Positions 1 to 5,633 of a stretch of DNA of 11,427 nucleotides are shown here, piece by piece. Source of the stretch: Campylobacteraceae bacterium (lineage in GTDB: Bacteria > Campylobacterota > Campylobacteria > Campylobacterales > Sulfurovaceae); the NCBI GenBank assembly GCA_027056615.1, contig JALUKJ010000170.1:1-11427 (forward strand), read 5' to 3'. The translations under genes were made by a program, and so were the position numbers. The stretch's first letter is position 1. Each line of letters opens with the position of its first letter. The notes beneath the pieces are model-generated. The model was not told the origin of the DNA. It saw only the letters and a program-made list of their open reading frames with translations, and ran no database searches.

Positions 1-648
1 AATAATCTTGTAACTTCATTCAACAATATAGGTAAAAAACCTTTTATTGTAAACGGCAAGATTATAAAGTCCATTAACCAATACTACAACAAGAAAAAAG
101 CTAAATTAATGAGTTTTATCGGTGACAGAGGTATTTCTAATAAAATAAACAAACTGACCCATAAACGAAATATGAAAATTAATGATTATATGCATAAAAC
201 CAGCAGATACATTATTGATTATGCCATTGAACAGAAGCTTGAAAAAATAATAATTGGAGACAATGTAGATTGGAAACAATCAATAAATATTGGAAAGAAA
301 AATAACCAAAAATTTGTTTCAATCCCCCATGCTAAGTTAATTCAGCAGATTCAATACAAAGCTGATGAAGTTGGAATTGAGGTTATTTTAACAGAAGAGA
401 GTTATACCTCAAAAACTGACCACTTCGCATTAGAGCCATTAAAGAAACACGGTTGTGATAAAGTAGCTAGACCTACTTTAGGAAAACGTATTAAAAGAGG
501 TCTGTTTAGGAGTTCCACAGGTAGAATACTAAATGCAGACACAAACGGTGCTATAGGAATTGCAAGAAAAGTAATTTGTGAAAGTTCAATATCTGAACTA
601 TTAGCGAATAGAGGTGTTGTGACTACACCATTTAGAGTTCAGTTATGA
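1..648 (+). CDS. tnpB: TnpB-family RNA-guided nuclease (IS200/IS605 OrfB), 3' part
   Basis: The frame is open from base 1 to the TGA at 646-648, so the 5' part lies outside the window. TnpB proteins are RNA-guided RuvC-like DNA nucleases encoded by IS200/IS605 and IS607 elements. Visible landmarks are the post-RuvC-I stretch starting NNLVTSF (bases 1-21), then IIIGDNVDWKQSIN (about 235-290), VSIPHAKLIQQIQYKA, VILTEESYTSK (385-411), GKRIKRGLF, and the RuvC-III block NADTNGAIGIARK whose Asp codon is 538-540. The Cys4 zinc ribbon seen in many TnpBs between TSK and RuvC-III is absent; only one Cys is present there. The usual RuvC-II Glu position reads Gly (256-258), while two Glu codons sit in TEES (394-399), about 46 residues later. 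This resembles the TnpB subset with a rearranged catalytic Glu. The first in-frame ATG at 109 is internal, not the gene start. Confidence 0.9.
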   Translation, partial: NNLVTSFNNIGKKPFIVNGKIIKSINQYYNKKKAKLMSFIGDRGISNKINKLTHKRNMKINDYMHKTSRYIIDYAIEQKLEKIIIGDNVDWKQSINIGKKNNQKFVSIPHAKLIQQIQYKADEVGIEVILTEESYTSKTDHFALEPLKKHGCDKVARPTLGKRIKRGLFRSSTGRILNADTNGAIGIARKVICESSISELLANRGVVTTPFRVQL

Positions 649-669
649 AATCTAATAAAGAATTAATTA

Positions 670-897
670 ATGCTAATAGTCTTAATGGATTTAGTGTCAT
701 TATTGAAGTCCCCAACAATACATGATGTAGGAGGACTTTTTATAAAAAATAAAAAAGAGTTAAAGCAAAAACATAAGAAATTTAATATTATTCCAATAAT
801 TGCCTCTCTCTTTAAGTATATTCCAATTTTAAATATTTTTGCTCCTCTATTTGCTCAAATTATGTTTTTACACTATATTTTGGGTAAAAATAGATAA
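670..897 (+). pseudogene. Small hydrophobic ORF, possible C-terminal remnant of an EI24/CysZ-like membrane protein
   Basis: A 75-codon ORF lies in the same frame as tnpB but after stop codons at 646 and 664. Its first third overlaps the putative right-end hairpin of the insertion element. The later part, from about base 742, reads as a charged segment (KNKKELKQKHKKF) followed by hydrophobic stretches with IPILNIFAPLFAQIM and a short basic tail. From memory this resembles the C-terminus of EI24/CysZ-like integral membrane proteins of Campylobacterota. I saw no convincing Shine-Dalgarno sequence before the ATG at 670. The simplest reading is the 3' end of a host gene cut by the insertion. A genuine small membrane protein is the alternative. 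The family assignment is tentative. Confidence 0.4.
706..741 (+). other. Right-end hairpin (possible TnpB-RNA scaffold end / terminator)
   Basis: AAGTCC (706-711) pairs perfectly with GGACTT (733-738). CCAACA (712-717) pairs with TGTAGG (726-731) with one mismatch, leaving an 8-base loop and a bulged A732. The stem runs into a T tract ending at 741, so it could also act as a rho-independent terminator. In related elements the guide RNA scaffold covers the 3' end of tnpB and the right end. That role here is inferred from position and shape only. Confidence 0.45.
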
Positions 898-923
898 AAA
901 ACAAACAATAAATCACAATTTTA

Positions 924-932
924 TGCTAGAAT
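924..932 (+). promoter_or_regulatory. Candidate extended -10 promoter of the mltB-like gene
   Basis: TGC followed by TAGAAT (924-932) is one base from TGC-TATAAT and lies 22 bases before the ATG at 955. That would give a short leader of roughly 15 bases containing AAAGGA. There is no clear -35 box, as is usual for sigma-70 promoters in Campylobacterota. Assigned by pattern only. Confidence 0.45.
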
Positions 933-954
933 TTAATAAAAAAGGATTTTAGCA

Positions 955-2136
955 ATGATAAAGATAAAACATTTTGTACTTATTCCTGCAATACTTCTTC
1001 TAATCAGTGGATGTATAAAGAGAGAACCAGCCGTAGTAACAACCAATAATAGTAATTCCAATACTATACCTATTGCACAAACCTATCCTATGCCAACACA
1101 ACCTACACCTTATCCAACCCAACCAACTCCTGTAGTTATCAATACTCAACCTCAATATATTCCACAAAGATTACCTTATCTAAGAGGTGCTTATGCATCA
1201 AACTATAAATTAAAACAGATTATTAATAATCTAGCATCACAATATCATCTTGACAAATATGAACTCAATGCTATCTTCTCAACCGTTAATAGAGATAGCG
1301 TAGCTTTAGATAAATATGGAGTTTTTAAAACACGAAAACCAACCATATCAAAAGCCTCTCTACCAGGTTCATGGAGTAAATATAGAGCTCAATTTGTCAA
1401 TCCAACACATATACAAAAAGGAGTAGCATTTTGGAGAGAAAATGCCAAATGGCTAAATATGGCTGCATATAAATATGGTGTTGACCCAGCTTATATTGTA
1501 GGTATTCTTGGAGTTGAGACAAACTTTGGTGGATTTACAGGAAAACACTCTGTACTTGATGCCTTAACAACATTAGCTTTAGAGTACAAAAAACGCTCAA
1601 AGTTTTTCACCTCAGAACTTGAAAACTACATTCTGCTTATTAAAGAGCAAAAAGTTCCCCCACAATCAATAAAAGGCTCTTATGCAGGAGCTTTTGGTTT
1701 AGCTCAGTTTATGCCAAGTTCTTTTAGAGAGTATGCTGTTGATTTAAATGGTGATGGACACACCAATCTTTTTGACCCTGCTGATGCTATTGGTAGTATT
1801 GCTAATTACTTTAGAAGTAAAGGTAAATGGAACCCACGTATTCCTGTAGCCATGATGACTTTCTATAATAAAAAAAGATTTTATGGAATACCAACAGGTT
1901 TTAAAACCTCTTATTCTCAACGCTACCTCTACAATTTAGGCATGAGACCAAGTTCAAACTTTTATGGATATAAAGGTCCAGTATCTTTAATTAAACTAAG
2001 TAAATATGATAGAGATGAACTCTGGTGGGGAACACCTAACTTTCGTGCCATTACACGTTATAACCCAAAAGATTATTATGCAATGGCTGTTCATCAGTTA
2101 GGACAAGCTATTAAAAAAGCTGTTTATGGACGATAA
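955..2136 (+). CDS. mltB: MltB-like lytic murein transglycosylase lipoprotein
   Basis: Predicted membrane-anchored lytic transglycosylase (GH103/SLT_2) that cleaves the MurNAc-GlcNAc bond of peptidoglycan to 1,6-anhydro ends. Residues 1-20 form a lipoprotein signal with lipobox LISGC (lipidated Cys20). Residues 25-70 are a Thr/Pro/Gln-rich linker. The catalytic domain runs from about 80 to the end (393 aa). Catalytic Glu188 sits in GVETNFG, followed by YAGAFGLAQFMPSSF (243-257), a DLNGDG calcium-loop-like motif (263-268) as in E. coli Slt35, FDPADAIGS, and the family's closing WWGTPNFRAITRYN and YAMAVHQLG motifs. The start is chosen for AAAAGGA upstream and the complete signal peptide. It converges on the exonuclease gene; its TAA stop lies inside the 10-bp direct repeat CGATAATCGT flanking the next repeat element. 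Confidence 0.93.
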   Translation: MIKIKHFVLIPAILLLISGCIKREPAVVTTNNSNSNTIPIAQTYPMPTQPTPYPTQPTPVVINTQPQYIPQRLPYLRGAYASNYKLKQIINNLASQYHLDKYELNAIFSTVNRDSVALDKYGVFKTRKPTISKASLPGSWSKYRAQFVNPTHIQKGVAFWRENAKWLNMAAYKYGVDPAYIVGILGVETNFGGFTGKHSVLDALTTLALEYKKRSKFFTSELENYILLIKEQKVPPQSIKGSYAGAFGLAQFMPSSFREYAVDLNGDGHTNLFDPADAIGSIANYFRSKGKWNPRIPVAMMTFYNKKRFYGIPTGFKTSYSQRYLYNLGMRPSSNFYGYKGPVSLIKLSKYDRDELWWGTPNFRAITRYNPKDYYAMAVHQLGQAIKKAVYGR

Positions 2137-2140
2137 TCGT
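2131..2140. repeat. Left 10-bp direct repeat (target-site duplication)
   Basis: CGATAATCGT occurs here and again, identically, at 2306-2315. Each copy abuts one end of the 165-bp element between them, as expected for a target-site duplication. The sequence is itself nearly palindromic (CGAT-A-ATCG) and contains the mltB TAA stop codon. Confidence 0.7.
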
Positions 2141-2305
2141 TAATGTCAATGAAATAAGCTAAAATCTTGTAGGTTCGATTTCATCGAACGTGATATTAAA
2201 ATTCAATTTCCATAAATATCATTTTCTTTTTGGTATTTGCTTTTAACGTTCGATGAAATCGAACCTACCGATTCCAAGTTTTAATTCCTTATTTCATTGG
2301 CATTG
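2141..2305. mobile_element. MITE-like element, copy 1 (165 bp)
   Basis: The ends are 18-bp terminal inverted repeats: 2141-2158 reads TAATGTCAATGAAATAAG, and 2288-2305 read on the minus strand is CAATGCCAATGAAATAAG, a 16 of 18 match. A perfect 10-bp direct repeat lies immediately outside both ends. No ORF is present. Inside is a GTAG-footed inverted doublet (2169-2268), with 10 bases between the left end and the doublet and 19 on the right. A second element at 11120-11253 has matching ends and the same 10/19 asymmetry in opposite orientation. It is non-autonomous; the transposase that mobilised it is not in the window. Confidence 0.7.
2169..2268. repeat. REP-like inverted doublet, family A copy 1 (100 bp)
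   Basis: Each arm is a small hairpin with a GTAG foot: GTAG (2169-2172), then GTTCGAT-TTC-ATCGAAC (2173-2189). The opposite-strand arm is GTTCGAT-GAA-ATCGAAC (2248-2264), then CTAC (2265-2268). The two arms are also inverted repeats of each other. The spacer contains TGATATT/AATATCA pairing and is closely similar to that of the 5508-5608 copy. A GTAG foot on a short palindrome, arranged as an inverted pair, is the pattern of REP/BIME elements mobilised by RAYT (Y1) transposases. No RAYT is visible here. Confidence 0.8.
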
Positions 2306-2315
2306 CGATAATCGT
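2306..2315. repeat. Right 10-bp direct repeat (target-site duplication)
   Basis: Identical copy of CGATAATCGT directly after the right inverted repeat of the element. It runs into the GTAG foot of the next palindrome by two bases. Confidence 0.7.
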
Positions 2316-2343
2316 AGGATGCATTGGGGGAAACGCACCCTAC
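2314..2343. repeat. GTAG-footed palindrome, family C
   Basis: Left arm GTAGGATGCATT (2314-2325) and right arm AACGCACCCTAC (2332-2343) pair at 10 of 12 positions around the loop GGGGGA, so both ends carry the GTAG/CTAC foot. The right foot supplies the TAG stop codon of the exonuclease gene (2340-2342). There is no T tract, so an intrinsic terminator is not supported, though a transcript hairpin between these convergent genes is likely. Confidence 0.65.
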
Positions 2344-3083
2344 ACGTTCTCTAAAACTTTTTCCAATGTATATTTCAAATCTTCATCTAACTCTAAAGAT
2401 TTTAACATCCATTTAATATAACCTGCATCACTTCGAGCAATATCTTCAATACGTTCACCTTTATACTTCCCAAATTTAAAACTTTGTAATACAACAGGAG
2501 TATGTGTTAACTCTTCTAACTTAACCATAGGATTCATATTAGGAAACTTCTCTTTTACTTTTTTAACCAATTCAGATAGAAAAAGTTTCATTACCAATAC
2601 ATCTCCAATGGCATCATGAGCTTTAATAGTAATATTATATTTTCTAGCCTCCTCTTGCTCTTTTTTATAAAGTCCAAGTGAATATCTAAAATATTGTAAA
2701 CGATGATAATCAGATTCAGGAAAAAGATGTTTAGCACAACGCAGAGTATCTATGAGTTTCATATGATTGATAAACCCCTCTTTTTCAAGCATTCCAAGGT
2801 CAAATTTAATATTATGAGCAATAAGATAGTTATTTTCACGATTTAATTCAGCTAAATCATTCCAAAATTTTGTTGTAGTAAAAGGAGCTTTTCCCTCAAT
2901 AACTTCAGGAGTAATATTATGAACCTCCATCGCCTCTACTTTAATAGGTAGGCTAGTTGAACAGAGTTCATCATAAACTTTTACATCACCTTTGGCTCCA
3001 ACTACCATTGCACCTATTTGAATAATTCTATCTTCGTCTTGATTCCCTGTTGTTTCGGTATCAAATAAAACATATTTAGTCAT
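2340..3083 (-). CDS. DEDDh 3'-5' exonuclease, ExoX-like
   Basis: Predicted 3'-5' exonuclease of the DnaQ fold, 247 aa. The DEDDh metal ligands are visible: Asp8 and Glu10 in FDTET, Asp95 in AHNIKFDLGML, and His156 with Asp161 in HDAIGD. The C-terminal segment from about 201 (FKFGKYKGERIEDIARSDAGYIKW) matches the small domain found at the end of ExoX-type exonucleases. It is not fused to a polymerase and is too short for a PolC-type protein, so repair or nucleic-acid turnover is likelier than replicative proofreading. It has its own candidate promoter and AGGA before the ATG. Its last codon and TAG stop fall on the CTAC foot of the palindrome at 2314-2343, so the very C-terminus (ENV) may have been reshaped by that repeat. 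Confidence 0.85.
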   Translation of the reverse strand: MTKYVLFDTETTGNQDEDRIIQIGAMVVGAKGDVKVYDELCSTSLPIKVEAMEVHNITPEVIEGKAPFTTTKFWNDLAELNRENNYLIAHNIKFDLGMLEKEGFINHMKLIDTLRCAKHLFPESDYHRLQYFRYSLGLYKKEQEEARKYNITIKAHDAIGDVLVMKLFLSELVKKVKEKFPNMNPMVKLEELTHTPVVLQSFKFGKYKGERIEDIARSDAGYIKWMLKSLELDEDLKYTLEKVLENV

Positions 3084-3108
3084 TGTTATTCCTATTATTA
3101 AAAAATAG

Positions 3109-3114
3109 ATTATA
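3109..3114 (-). promoter_or_regulatory. Candidate -10 box of the exonuclease gene
   Basis: On the minus strand TATAAT lies about 26 bases upstream of the ATG at 3083, followed by a short AT-rich leader with AGGA before the start. No TTGACA-like -35 box is seen, as expected in Campylobacterota. Pattern-based. Confidence 0.5.
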
Positions 3115-3153
3115 TCAAATTATAATGAAGAAGTTAGTGGATAAAGAGAAAGA

Positions 3154-3173
3154 AAGAGGGAAGAACCCCTCTT
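3154..3173 (-). terminator. Hairpin terminator of the rpsP-rplS operon
   Basis: Downstream of rplS on the minus strand, AAGAGGG and CCCTCTT form a perfect 7-bp stem with a 6-base loop, followed by the pyrimidine-rich TCTTTCTCTTT. The T tract is interrupted, so termination strength is uncertain. A weaker GGAGT/ACTCC stem (3178-3198) lies just before it. Position between rplS and the exonuclease promoter supports the call. Confidence 0.6.
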
Positions 3174-3224
3174 AAATGGAGTCTGAGAAATAAACTCCAA
3201 AAAATAAATTTAAAAAGTAAAAGA

Positions 3225-3584
3225 TTATTTTCTTCTAAGCTCTTTAATTCTAGCTTTTTTACCTTTTAATGCTCTAAGATAGAAAAGTTTTGCACGTCTA
3301 ACACGTCCTCTTCTAAGTACAGTAATACTGTCAATACTTTCAGAATAGAGTGGGAAAATTCTCTCAACACCAACAGAGTTAGCACCAATTCTTCTAACCA
3401 TCATGGTTCTACCTGTTCCTTGACCTCTAAGTGCAATACATACACCCTCAAAGTTCTGTACTCTCTCTTTATTACCCTCTTTAATTCTAACAGCTACTCT
3501 AAGTGTATCCCCTGCTCTAAAATCAGGAACAGACTTGTTTTCTAATTGTGCTTGTTCAAAGCTTTCAATATATTTATTTCTCAT
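3225..3584 (-). CDS. rplS: 50S ribosomal protein bL19
   Basis: Large-subunit protein at the 30S-50S interface. At 119 aa it has the usual length and signatures: [30 protein letters not shown] near the N-terminus, [22 protein letters not shown] in the middle, and a basic [25 protein letters not shown] tail. AAAGGTGA lies just before the ATG. It is the last gene of the rpsP-khpA-rimM-trmD-rplS run, 18 bases after trmD, and is followed by a hairpin terminator. Confidence 0.98.
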   Translation of the reverse strand: MRNKYIESFEQAQLENKSVPDFRAGDTLRVAVRIKEGNKERVQNFEGVCIALRGQGTGRTMMVRRIGANSVGVERIFPLYSESIDSITVLRRGRVRRAKLFYLRALKGKKARIKELRRK

Positions 3585-3602
3585 AATTCACCTTTAAATT
3601 CA

Positions 3603-4292
3603 TTAGCTCTTTTTGAGCTGGTTATGCATATCTGGTCTAAAGTATTGAGTTTTACACTTTGCCATCGCATTTTTTAAGTCTGAAATTTTACCGTGATTTC
3701 CCTTTAAAAACTCTTGGGGAACAGCAATTTCATTATAGACCTTTGGCTTAGAAAAGGATGGAGCTTCAAGGAAGAAGTCTTCAAAACTCTCAACACTCAA
3801 AGAGTCGCTATTTCCAAGCACTCCCTCCACATTTCTAGCAATTGCATCACACATTATCAAAGAGGGCAACTCTCCTCCTGTCAAGATGAAATCTCCAACA
3901 GAAAAAAGCTCATCTGCCTCCTCTTCAATAAAACGTTCATCTATCCCCTCATAACGCCCTGAAACAAAAACAACATGCTCTTTTTGAGCTAATCTTTTTG
4001 CATCATTCTGTTTAAAAGGTTTTCCAACAGGAGTTGCTACCACCACATGAACCTTAGCATAAGTCTCTTTTATGGCTTTAATCGTGTCAAACAGAGGTTG
4101 AGGGGTCATTAACATCCCTGCTCCTCCACCTATTATTGGTTCATCTACTTTAAGATGTTTGTTCGTTGTATAGTCACGAGGATTATAAAATGAAACCGAT
4201 ATATGCTCTTTTTCAATTGCTCTACTCAAAATAGAGTCGGAAAAGTACCCCTTAACAATCTGAGGAAAAAGCGTTACAAAGCTAAATTTCAA
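3603..4292 (-). CDS. trmD: tRNA (guanine-N1)-methyltransferase
   Basis: SpoU/TrmD (SPOUT) enzyme that methylates G37 N1 next to the anticodon using S-adenosylmethionine, preventing +1 frameshifts. 229 aa. Visible motifs are FVTLFP at the start, DEPIIGGGAGMLM (50-62), VFVSGRYEGIDERF (108-121) and the knot segment FSVGDFILTGGELP (130-143), ending GNHGKISDLKNAMAKCKTQYFRPDM. The start codon is TTG at 4292, chosen because it places KFSFVTLFP exactly where family members begin and no upstream ATG fits. It follows rimM by 2 bases, so coupling is likely. By eye, Glu168 (VESF) occupies the place of the catalytic Asp169 of the E. coli and Haemophilus enzymes (EDSF). The C-terminal region is shorter than in E. 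coli. Confidence 0.96.
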   Translation of the reverse strand: MKFSFVTLFPQIVKGYFSDSILSRAIEKEHISVSFYNPRDYTTNKHLKVDEPIIGGGAGMLMTPQPLFDTIKAIKETYAKVHVVVATPVGKPFKQNDAKRLAQKEHVVFVSGRYEGIDERFIEEEADELFSVGDFILTGGELPSLIMCDAIARNVEGVLGNSDSLSVESFEDFFLEAPSFSKPKVYNEIAVPQEFLKGNHGKISDLKNAMAKCKTQYFRPDMHNQLKKS

Positions 4293-4294
4293 AT

Positions 4295-4825
4295 TTAACT
4301 CGCTTCAAGTATCTCTTTAGCATCCTTAGTCATCACCACTTGCTTTTCAACATTAGTTTCAACTACATATCTCTCAATATACGGTACTAAAAATGTCTTA
4401 GAAAATCCCTCTTCTACAAGCTTAGCATCTGTCTGGATAAACATATAGTTTACATCAGCTAAACGTTGCATCTCTGAGACTTTTCCAAGTCGAACACCCT
4501 CTTCTTCTACAAAGCAACCCTCTATCTCAAACCAAAAATGTTCACCCTCTTTGAGTTTACATCTCTCTTTGGTCTCTTCTAAAGAAGCATATATCTTAGT
4601 ATTGGTAAGCTTTTTAGCATAATCAACACCCTCATACCCTTTAAAACAGATAATCCCACGCTCAAGATTAACACGTAAAATTTCAAGAGAGCCTGAATTC
4701 GTCTGAAAACTATACCCTACTTTGAACTGCTCTGGAAAATCAGTATGAATATGAAGTTTCAAATCACCATGAAGTCCATGAGTCTTACCCACTTGGGCTA
4801 TAAAGAAACGTTTAGTTTGACTCAT
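4295..4825 (-). CDS. rimM: 16S rRNA processing protein RimM
   Basis: Assembly factor for the 30S head that binds ribosomal protein uS19 and assists 16S rRNA maturation. 176 aa, two domains: the N-terminal RimM barrel (about 7-80) with FIAQVGKTHGLHGDLKLHIHTD, then a PRC-barrel (about 93-176) with GEHFWFEIEGC, GVRLGKVSEM and FLVPYIERYVVE. It starts at an ATG 3 bases after the khpA stop and ends 2 bases before the trmD TTG, in the widely conserved rpsP-rimM-trmD-rplS order. Confidence 0.96.
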   Translation of the reverse strand: MSQTKRFFIAQVGKTHGLHGDLKLHIHTDFPEQFKVGYSFQTNSGSLEILRVNLERGIICFKGYEGVDYAKKLTNTKIYASLEETKERCKLKEGEHFWFEIEGCFVEEEGVRLGKVSEMQRLADVNYMFIQTDAKLVEEGFSKTFLVPYIERYVVETNVEKQVVMTKDAKEILEAS

Positions 4826-4828
4826 AAA

Positions 4829-5071
4829 CTACTTTTTTGCTTCCACATTAACACGGTAATTTGTTCCACCTTTAGCTTTACAACCAGAGATAACCGTCTT
4901 AATCGAGTTAATCATTCGTCCCTCTTTACCAATCAGTTTACCAACATCTTCACCATTAGCAACAATGGTAATTTCATTGTAATTCTCTTCTAAATTTTTA
5001 ATAGAAACGGCAATATCCTCAGGATGGCTAACTAAGAGTTTGGCATATTCAGCGACGAATTGAGTAACCAT
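4829..5071 (-). CDS. khpA: KH-domain RNA-binding protein KhpA
   Basis: Small single-domain KH protein of 80 aa, known as KhpA in other bacteria, an RNA-binding protein often located between rpsP and rimM. The KH GxxG-type loop is in GKLIGKEGRMI (44-54), followed by a short helix and a final strand (YRVNVEAKK). The ATG follows the rpsP stop by 5 bases, with AGGAAA upstream overlapping the end of rpsP, so the genes are surely co-transcribed. Its precise role is not shown by the sequence. Confidence 0.93.
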   Translation of the reverse strand: MVTQFVAEYAKLLVSHPEDIAVSIKNLEENYNEITIVANGEDVGKLIGKEGRMINSIKTVISGCKAKGGTNYRVNVEAKK

Positions 5072-5076
5072 AACGA

Positions 5077-5304
5077 TTATTTTCCTGTGATTTTTTTAAC
5101 TCTGTCACTCATTTGAGCACCAACCGAAATCCAATAGTCCAATCTTTCAGAGTCAACAGTTAAGTTGTCTTCTTTAGTCATTGGATTGTAGTGACCAATT
5201 AATTCAATCCAACCACCATCTCTTCTTTTTCTACTATCTGTTACTACGATTCTGTAAAATGGCATTTTTTTTCTACCCATTCTTGTAAGTCTAATTGTTG
5301 TCAT
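5077..5304 (-). CDS. rpsP: 30S ribosomal protein bS16
   Basis: Small-subunit assembly protein, 75 aa, slightly short for the family. It has the hallmark start [20 protein letters not shown], then [19 protein letters not shown], and a C-terminal segment [28 protein letters not shown] precedes the ATG. It is the first gene of the ribosomal operon, 329 bases downstream of ffh on the same strand, with a leader containing hairpins and a repeat in between. Confidence 0.98.
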   Translation of the reverse strand: MTTIRLTRMGRKKMPFYRIVVTDSRKRRDGGWIELIGHYNPMTKEDNLTVDSERLDYWISVGAQMSDRVKKITGK

Positions 5305-5507
5305 ATTTATTCCTTAATAATCTTCTATAATTTCAGCTGGGTTAACTACTCCCAAATGCAATAGTTGCATGAGCTACTCGCTGTGAAAGTAACTACCATA
5401 AAGTACTGACAACTGTTCTTAATGAGAAAACACTCATCAACACTTTTGAAATCGAATTTTATCTAAAAATTTATTATTTGGAGCTTGGGAATTTGTATAT
5501 CAAAACC
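5305..5507 (-). promoter_or_regulatory. rpsP: rpsP upstream region and leader
   Basis: A 203-base non-coding stretch before rpsP. A TAAAAT box (5456-5461, minus strand, preceded by GA) is a possible -10, which would give a leader of about 145 bases. Two stems are visible: ATGCAA-TAG-TTGCAT (5356-5370, perfect) and ATGAG/CTCAT around 5420-5437. On the minus strand GTAGTTA occurs twice, around the first stem. No known riboswitch or ribosomal-protein leader was recognised, and the promoter call is weak. Confidence 0.35.
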
Positions 5508-5608
5508 GTAGGTTCGATTTTATCGAACATGATATTAAAATTCAATGTCTATTAAATATCATTTTGTTATTCCTATTTGGTTTTGACGTTCGATGAAATC
5601 GAACCTAC
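5508..5608. repeat. REP-like inverted doublet, family A copy 2 (101 bp), solo
   Basis: GTAG (5508-5511), GTTCGAT-TTT-ATCGAAC (5512-5528), a spacer, GTTCGAT-GAA-ATCGAAC (5588-5604), then CTAC (5605-5608). The spacer shares TGATATTAAAATTCAAT and AAATATCATTTT with the copy at 2169-2268 in the same orientation. Unlike the other two copies, no 18-bp terminal inverted repeats or flanking direct repeats are found at the expected 10- or 19-base distances. It lies between the co-directional ffh and rpsP genes. Confidence 0.8.
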
Positions 5609-5633
5609 AAATTTCAAACATTAACGATACACA

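Larger units (their letters stand above)
1..741 (+). mobile_element. IS200/IS605-type element, right portion
   Basis: This is the right part of a TnpB-bearing insertion element; the left end and any TnpA lie outside the window. The coding region ends at 648, and an imperfect hairpin at 706-738 followed by TTT resembles the subterminal right-end hairpin of such elements, preceded by TTGAAGTCCCC (704-714). The exact right boundary cannot be fixed without an empty-site comparison, and I place it near 741 by inference. These elements make no terminal inverted repeats or target duplication, so neither is expected. The sequence just outside the right end would normally supply the guide of the TnpB-associated RNA. 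Confidence 0.55.

Noticed and set aside
613..629. GGTGT/ACACC hairpin at the end of tnpB as a family B repeat
   Set aside because: It lacks the GTAG foot and the second half of the stem, and it lies in conserved coding sequence (RGVVTTP).
645..725. Short ORF starting at the ATGA overlap with the tnpB stop (26 codons)
   Set aside because: Too short, overlaps the right-end hairpin, and shows no recognisable features; probably part of the element's non-coding end.
2169..2268. CRISPR array or rho-independent terminator for the recurring GTTCGAT hairpins
   Set aside because: Copies are single inverted pairs kilobases apart, not regularly spaced direct repeats, and the stems are not followed by T tracts.
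2340..3083. DNA polymerase III epsilon subunit (dnaQ) as the identity of the exonuclease
   Set aside because: The C-terminal FGKYKG domain points to an ExoX-type protein, and no polymerase-binding tail is recognisable.
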